Shown here piece by piece: positions 59,225 to 64,000 of a stretch of 64,000 nt of DNA. The stretch is from Nemania diffusa (Eukaryota > Ascomycota > Sordariomycetes > Xylariales > Xylariaceae). A program made the translations under genes and the position numbers. The first letter of the stretch is position 1, and the number at the start of each line of letters is the position of its first letter. The notes under the pieces were generated by a model. It searched no databases. It was not told where the DNA came from and worked only from the letters and a program-made list of their open reading frames with translations. The stretch is from positions 2,914,001-2,978,000 of the forward strand of contig JBBPUQ010000006.1 in the NCBI GenBank assembly GCA_038501195.1. The letters run 5' to 3'.

Positions 59225-59774
59225 ATGGCGACCAACGTAGCCCTCGAAACCTCAATGGTGTGTTCACCCTCGTGATACCCCCGCCTTCAGTATATCGCAA
59301 CTAACATACCACCTCTCCACCAAGGGCACAATAACCGTCGAGCTCTACAACACCCACGCGCCGCAGACCTGCAAGAACTTCAGCACGCTCGCGTCGAGGG
59401 GCTACTACGACGGCGTGGTGTTCCACCGCATCATCCCCGCCTTCATGATCCAGGGCGGCGACCCCACGGGCACCGGCCGCGGCGGCACCTCCATCTACGG
59501 CGACAAGTTCGCCGACGAGATCTCGCCCGAGCTGCGGCACACGGGCGCCGGCGTCCTGAGCATGGCCAACGCCGGCCCCGACACCAACGGCTCCCAGTTC
59601 TTCATCACCCTCGCGCCCACGCCCTGGCTCGACGGGAAGCACACCATTTTCGGCCGCGTCAAGGGCGGCATGGCCGTGGTCAAGCGCATGGGCCTTGTCA
59701 AGACCGACGCTGAAGATCGACCCGCCGAGGAAGTTAAGATAATTCGCGCAAAGGTTCTCGAGGACGATGACTAG
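59225..59774 (+). CDS. Peptidyl-prolyl cis-trans isomerase, cyclophilin PPIL1 type
   Basis: Small cyclophilin that catalyses proline isomerisation; PPIL1-type members associate with the spliceosome. Exon 1 (59225-59257) encodes only [11 protein letters not shown]; a 67-nt intron (GTGTGT; branch CTAAC; CAAG) leads to exon 2 (59325-59774). 160 aa, exactly the family size. The active site includes [20 protein letters not shown] with the catalytic Arg, [20 protein letters not shown] and [12 protein letters not shown]. The exon-1 sequence completes the first beta strand ([14 protein letters not shown]), which confirms the join. Strong GC-rich codon use. Confidence 0.94.
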
Positions 59775-60320
59775 GATATGCGAACCATAAGGACAATATC
59801 AATTGGAGTAGCTGCAGAGCGCGATGACTTTCCATCAGCACTGATTCACTATTTTATTCACATTTCAATATTGATTGCATTGGGTTGGAGTTATGGCGTG
59901 CAGAACACTTTAGGTTGAAATGCTTCGATGAGTAGATACCATATTAGCGGTTTTAACGACGGTTAGAAGAGAAGACAAAAGTTTCCAAGATCATGATATA
60001 TTGCAACGCGTTTCTTATCGTATGTACAAATGCTACTTTATCAATATATGTTCCCTATGCCTAGAACGCCGTTTTCCTTCCCTATGTGATGCAGAAGTAC
60101 CTCGGCCCTATGTGGTGAAAGACGCCTTAAACACCCTTTAATGCAAACCGTTGGGCATTATACAGACAATAGACCGTACGTAGGATTAGAATCGGAGAAA
60201 GCATCGTCGTAGACGATACCGGAAGAGTCTGAGGAGTCCAAACTCCATAATTATAGGACGTTCGTACCAAGGGGCCCTAAATTTGGAACCACACTTGCTA
60301 GTTGTATAAGGGATTTGGTG
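59775..60320. other. Convergent 3' intergenic region
   Basis: 546 bp between converging cyclophilin and Sgf11 genes, AT-rich; no feature recognised. Confidence 0.5.
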
Positions 60321-61664
60321 TTATGCAGCAGGCGGTGATGATAGAGTCCCGGAGCTCTCTGATCCGGCATCGTCTCCTGTATTTCCATTGCTGATTGTGA
60401 CTTTACCATTGCTTTTAGCTAATGGCGACGACATAAGTGGTTTCACGCCTAGCTTCGACTTCTTTGCAGGACTTGGCACTTTTGTTATTTTTTTCTTAGG
60501 AGCGACTTCAACAGTAGGCCCATCGTCATCATCGTTCTTCTGCAAGTGAAAGGTGAGTCTCAAAGTTTATATCAGTTCATCATCAAAAACATACCTTCTC
60601 CTTCTTGGTACCAGCGCCGAGCTTAGGTTTAACAACGAGTTTCCTGTTAACGTTCATGCTTGCTACCATCGGCTTTAATTTCTTCTTCTTGTGGGCATCG
60701 TTGTCTGTCGCATCATCTTCGTCCATGTCGTCTCCATCCCGCTTTTTGGGGCTGGTGGCCCTGGAGCCTGGTAAAGGTGTTCCCTTTTGACTGGAAGGTG
60801 GGGTTCCGTCGCCGTTGCTGTTTGAATTACCGTTGCTAATCTTCTGGGCAGCAGCTCGACTTGCGGTCCTTCCACTGTTCCCGATGCAGGAGCCCATATG
60901 ATTGTTCAGTCGGGTCACAAGAATGCAACGTTTGCATTTACTGCATGTGGCTGAGGGAAAAGAGAGCATGTTGGGTGGCCGGGAAGCGGCGCCTCCTGTA
61001 TTCCCTCCTTCAGATGCTGGCGTTGGTGAGTCGGCGGGCGTATTCGGATCGATCTTCTTCTCCATATCCTTCTTTTTCTTGCCTCGACCTGGCCCTTGTG
61101 CGACCCAAGTTTGACCGTAGATATCGTAGCCCGGTTTATCGATGTACGGACGCTTCTTGCAGTAGATGATACTCGGGTCCGGTTTCCTCGCACCTTTGCC
61201 ATCGGTCGGATAGAGTAATCGGGGTAGATGACAACGTGGGCAAACTATGTCTTTGGTAGTGACCAACGGGTTCCCCTTGAGCAATACCTTGCCCTCATCG
61301 TATATGGCAGCGTCGGTCTCGACCTTGACGTCGGGACGGGCGTCAGGAGTAGACGAGTCCGAAGCATCAGCGGCGAGCTTCTCGACGCGGATAGCCGCCG
61401 TGGCGGCGCGGGCAATCTTCTCGTCGCGGTGGACCTTGACTAATAAGTCATGCACAATGTTGTAGAGCACGTCGTCCAACACGGCGTGTGCCTGCACGGG
61501 AGTGACGGTGTTAGTGACGGAGCAGAGCGTCGCGGCGGCCGCTACGGCGCTGGGTCGCGTAGCACAGACGAAGGCGGCTGGCAACTTACAAGCTGGTCCA
61601 TACTTCCGGCGTCGTCAGGAGGTTTGATAACCCCTGCCTTGCCCGAGTTCATAGACGATGCCAT
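60321..61664 (-). CDS. sgf11: SAGA-associated factor 11 (Sgf11), deubiquitinase module subunit
   Basis: Sgf11 activates the histone H2B deubiquitinase (Ubp8) of the SAGA coactivator in the nucleus. Exons 61664-61590, 61491-60595 and 60539-60321; introns are 98 nt and 55 nt (GTAAGT...GCAG; GTATGT...GCAG). Length 396 aa. An N-terminal helix around SMDQLAHAVLDDVLYNIVHD fits the module-docking helix. The Pezizomycotina-specific segment follows (LLKGNPLVTTKDIVCPRCHL, PRLLYPTDGKGARKPDPSII). Then comes the Sgf11-type zinc finger CSKC...RLNNHMGSCIG, C-x2-C-x11-H-x3-C. The C-terminus is long, Lys-rich and disordered, with nuclear-localisation-like clusters (SPKKRDG, HKKKKLK). Family assignment rests on the finger plus the upstream block. 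Confidence 0.85.
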
Positions 61665-63040
61665 GATGCAAGGATGGATTGGCTTATACAGCCCTCGACG
61701 TGGTGAGGGATGATGAGTCGGGGTCCGAGAGATGGGAGCGGAGCGTGATGTGTGTAAATGCTTCTCAAGGGATTGAAACTGGGAAAAATTAAGAATTGCT
61801 ATCCTCGTTGCGGTTGCACTTGCACTTGCACTTGCGCACCGGTAGCAACAGCCTCCTTTTCCACAAACAAGGCAGAGCCGATGCAGGCTTGAGCGGAAGG
61901 GATGATGAAAGAATTCCAAGGGAGTATCCACCTGCTAATAACACCTGTATGTATCGTCTCTCAGCGACGAAGCTCTTGTTTTGGGGCACCTAGGCGTACC
62001 TGAGATAGGTAGTCGCTGTAGCGTGGTGTACTGCGTACCGGTCGTAATTTAGTAATTTAGTACCTCTCGCATCCACTACCTATCTAATATGCAGCGTGGC
62101 TCCACTGAGAGACCTTTCTACTACACATGCCTAGAAGGGAAATAACTTCTACCTAGGTAGCTTAAGACACTTCCGTAGGAATTAGCATTGAGAATGGGCT
62201 GGAGATATGGGATGGGTGGTTGGTTGATTGATTTCTATTCGTGCTCGATTTTAGAAACAGCTGTATCAAAATGAATGGTTAGGGGCTATCGCTTGGACTC
62301 TGATAACCTGTATATAAGTACATAAAGATTCTTTCTTACAGCACTGTACATAAATACCCCTTTCGGGCGCAATAACAAGGTTCATGTTAGTAATTGGAAG
62401 AGCAGTACCAAATACATCATTCATATTGTATGTACTTTGTACCTACACTTAGACACAGTCACCTGTAAACTCAATTATACTCGGTTATGTGCGAGAGGAA
62501 TCGATGGTCTACTTGGGCTTATAAATCCAGATATGGATAATTAGGATTTATATAACCACTTTCAGAAATACAAAGTATGACACAAAAGAGAGATCCGGAA
62601 AGTAAGAGGTAGCTTAGAGGAGTAGTAAGTAAGTATCGGAATGTACCTTCTTACCCCTGCTCCCGAACATTTGCTGAGGCTCTCTGGCAGAATGAACCAA
62701 GTGGGTCGGGCCCCCCAGTTTACTGCACTACATACTACCTCCAGGTACAACGGCCGCCCCATCTAACCTGTTCTGGCCCGCGTTATCAAGGCACTTAACG
62801 CGTTTGGCGAGCGAAGCTACAAGTCTCATCTCACGAAAATTATATGAATCTTAGCTAAATCTAATCCCTACTATGTATGTTGGTTGGTCCGGAGAATAAA
62901 CAAAGCATTGTACTCGCCATCTGTGCATATATTTTGCTCCCATTGCACACGCTAGTTTTTGCCGTAAAAGGCCTTTAAATTTATCAGCCAGCACCAAGCA
63001 CCTTGCCAGCAACCAAGCACCAGCAATAATTACCCGCACC
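61665..63040. promoter_or_regulatory. Divergent intergenic region (sgf11 / acetyltransferase)
   Basis: 1.38 kb between two divergent starts. TAGGTA/TACCTA words occur at 62.0-62.16 kb. CACTTG-like repeats near 61.82 kb lie upstream of sgf11. No gene or RNA seen. Confidence 0.45.
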
Positions 63041-64000
63041 ATGTCGCTCCCCTCCAACGGCTACGGCCACGGACAATCCTCGATACGAAGCTTTTTTCGT
63101 CCCAAGCAGCCAGTCTACGCACCTCCTCCGTCCTCTTCAAAACGGGATAGTCAGTCCGCGCCCCCTCCATCTGTACAACCGCCACAACCGCCGCCGACGA
63201 CCACGACCACGACACAGCCCGTAACCCCGACGTCATCTCGGCCAGCAAACCTGCCTCCCCAAGCCTCGATATCTCGCATTCAACCCGAGCACATCCCCGC
63301 CCTGCGCCGCATCACCTCCCTCCTCCTACCCGTCAATTACCCAGACTCGTTCTACGCGCGGCTCTCGGACCCCCTCTCCTCGGGCGCCTTCAGCCGCGTG
63401 ATCCTCTGGCACGACGACAGGAAGAGTCCCTCAGCATCCCCGAAGGTGATAGGGGGCCTCGTCTGCCGTCCCGAACCCTCGCCCTTCCACGCCGGCACCG
63501 CCGACGCCCCGGCTCCCAAGCGCGCGCCCACGCTCCCCTCCGCGCAGCCAAACGCGCTATATATCCAGTCGCTCGTCCTCCTATCGCCCTACAGGGGCCT
63601 CGGGCTTGCGGCCGCGCTTCTAGACGAGGTCGTCGCCGACGCGGCGCAGAGCGACTTTGCGTGCGAGTCGGTGTGGGCGCACGTCTGGACGCAGAACGAG
63701 GAGGGCCTGCGATGGTACATGGCGCGGGGCTTCGCGTGCGTCGACGAGGTGAAAAAGTACTACTATAAACTACGCCCGGACAGCGCGTGGATCGTGCGCC
63801 GGGCGATCGGACCTACAGCCGTGCTTGGACTCGATGGTTCCGGATCCGGCGCCGGTGCGGCGAGCGGAGAGCCTACGGTGCCGGGGCCTTGGAGAAGCGT
63901 GACAGCTGCGGTTGCGAATTTGCCCATCGAAAGTACTCCCGAAGGATCGCCGCCATCTTCCCCGCCCGGTTGCACCCCGCTTCTGTCTCTAGAAACCCCT
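63041..64000 (+). CDS. GNAT acetyltransferase, Naa50 (San)-like, 3'-partial
   Basis: Open for 320 codons from ATG 63041 to the window edge without a stop, so the end is missing. The GNAT fold starts near residue 80: ISRIQPEHIPALRRITSLLL and LPVNYPDSFYARL, the Naa50-type beta1-alpha1 region. Acetyl-CoA binding is shown by LVLLSPYRGLGLAAALLDEV (Q/R-x-x-G-x-G/A variant). The second half includes VWAHVWTQNEEGLRWYMARG and KKYYYKLRPDSAWIVRR. Naa50 acetylates N-terminal Met and supports sister-chromatid cohesion in animals. The N-terminal extension is Pro/Ser/Thr-rich and begins with a PIP-box (QSSIRSFF, residues 12-19). The C-terminal segment after about 270 is Gly/Ser/Pro-rich and probably disordered. 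GC-rich; divergent from sgf11. Confidence 0.87.
   Translation, partial: MSLPSNGYGHGQSSIRSFFRPKQPVYAPPPSSSKRDSQSAPPPSVQPPQPPPTTTTTTQPVTPTSSRPANLPPQASISRIQPEHIPALRRITSLLLPVNYPDSFYARLSDPLSSGAFSRVILWHDDRKSPSASPKVIGGLVCRPEPSPFHAGTADAPAPKRAPTLPSAQPNALYIQSLVLLSPYRGLGLAAALLDEVVADAAQSDFACESVWAHVWTQNEEGLRWYMARGFACVDEVKKYYYKLRPDSAWIVRRAIGPTAVLGLDGSGSGAGAASGEPTVPGPWRSVTAAVANLPIESTPEGSPPSSPPGCTPLLSLETP

Noticed and set aside
1..64000. CRISPR arrays, bacterial operons, riboswitches, rRNA genes
   Set aside because: The window is fungal nuclear DNA; no spaced direct-repeat array, rRNA core or thiamine-riboswitch-like element was seen.

Overview
The window is nuclear DNA of a filamentous ascomycete (Pezizomycotina). 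The evidence is short GT-AG introns (about 49-260 nt) with CTAAC/CTGAC-type branch sites, a Zn2Cys6 factor, a SAGA Sgf11 of the Pezizomycotina type, an NpgA-type phosphopantetheinyl transferase, an Uga4-type permease, solo LTRs and C-to-T biased repeat decay that looks like RIP. The abundant TAGGTA/TACCTA intergenic words fit Sordariomycetes, perhaps Xylariales; this placement is inference.

Layout: (1) 0-3.6 kb: a divergent leucine-degradation pair, methylcrotonyl-CoA carboxylase beta subunit (minus, running off the left edge) and isovaleryl-CoA dehydrogenase (plus). (2) 3.6-8.9 kb: sparse, with a Nudix hydrolase gene whose first intron seems to lack a usable acceptor. (3) 9-20.9 kb: dienelactone hydrolase, an RGG-box protein of unknown function, an unrecognised small secreted cysteine-rich protein, the ATP synthase assembly factor Atp12, and the plasma-membrane PI4-kinase scaffold Efr3. 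(4) 20.9-39.4 kb: long gene-poor, AT-rich sequence with at least two solo LTRs and older fragments. It is interrupted only by a six-exon GABA/amino-acid permease (28.7-30.7 kb), a tRNA-Gly(GCC), and decayed coding remnants. (5) 39.4-40.6 kb: a Zn2Cys6 transcription factor, followed by another gene-poor block to 47.3 kb. (6) 47.3-64 kb: a gene-dense arm with an acyl-CoA thioesterase, an ankyrin-PH-ORD oxysterol-binding protein, a 4'-phosphopantetheinyl transferase, signal peptide peptidase, a PPIL1-type cyclophilin, SAGA Sgf11, and a Naa50-like acetyltransferase that runs off the right edge.

How the genes relate: MCCB and IVD act in consecutive segments of mitochondrial leucine catabolism and share a roughly 0.4 kb promoter. 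Efr3 and the Osh protein both belong to PI4P handling at ER-plasma membrane contacts, but they lie 29 kb apart. The other genes are ordinary housekeeping or metabolic genes. I found no convincing new multi-gene system. The strongest leads are the unlisted small secreted protein, the damaged Nudix gene, the RIP-like decay signatures and a perfect PIP-box in the Naa50-like enzyme. All exon joins were derived by eye from splice signals and family fit.
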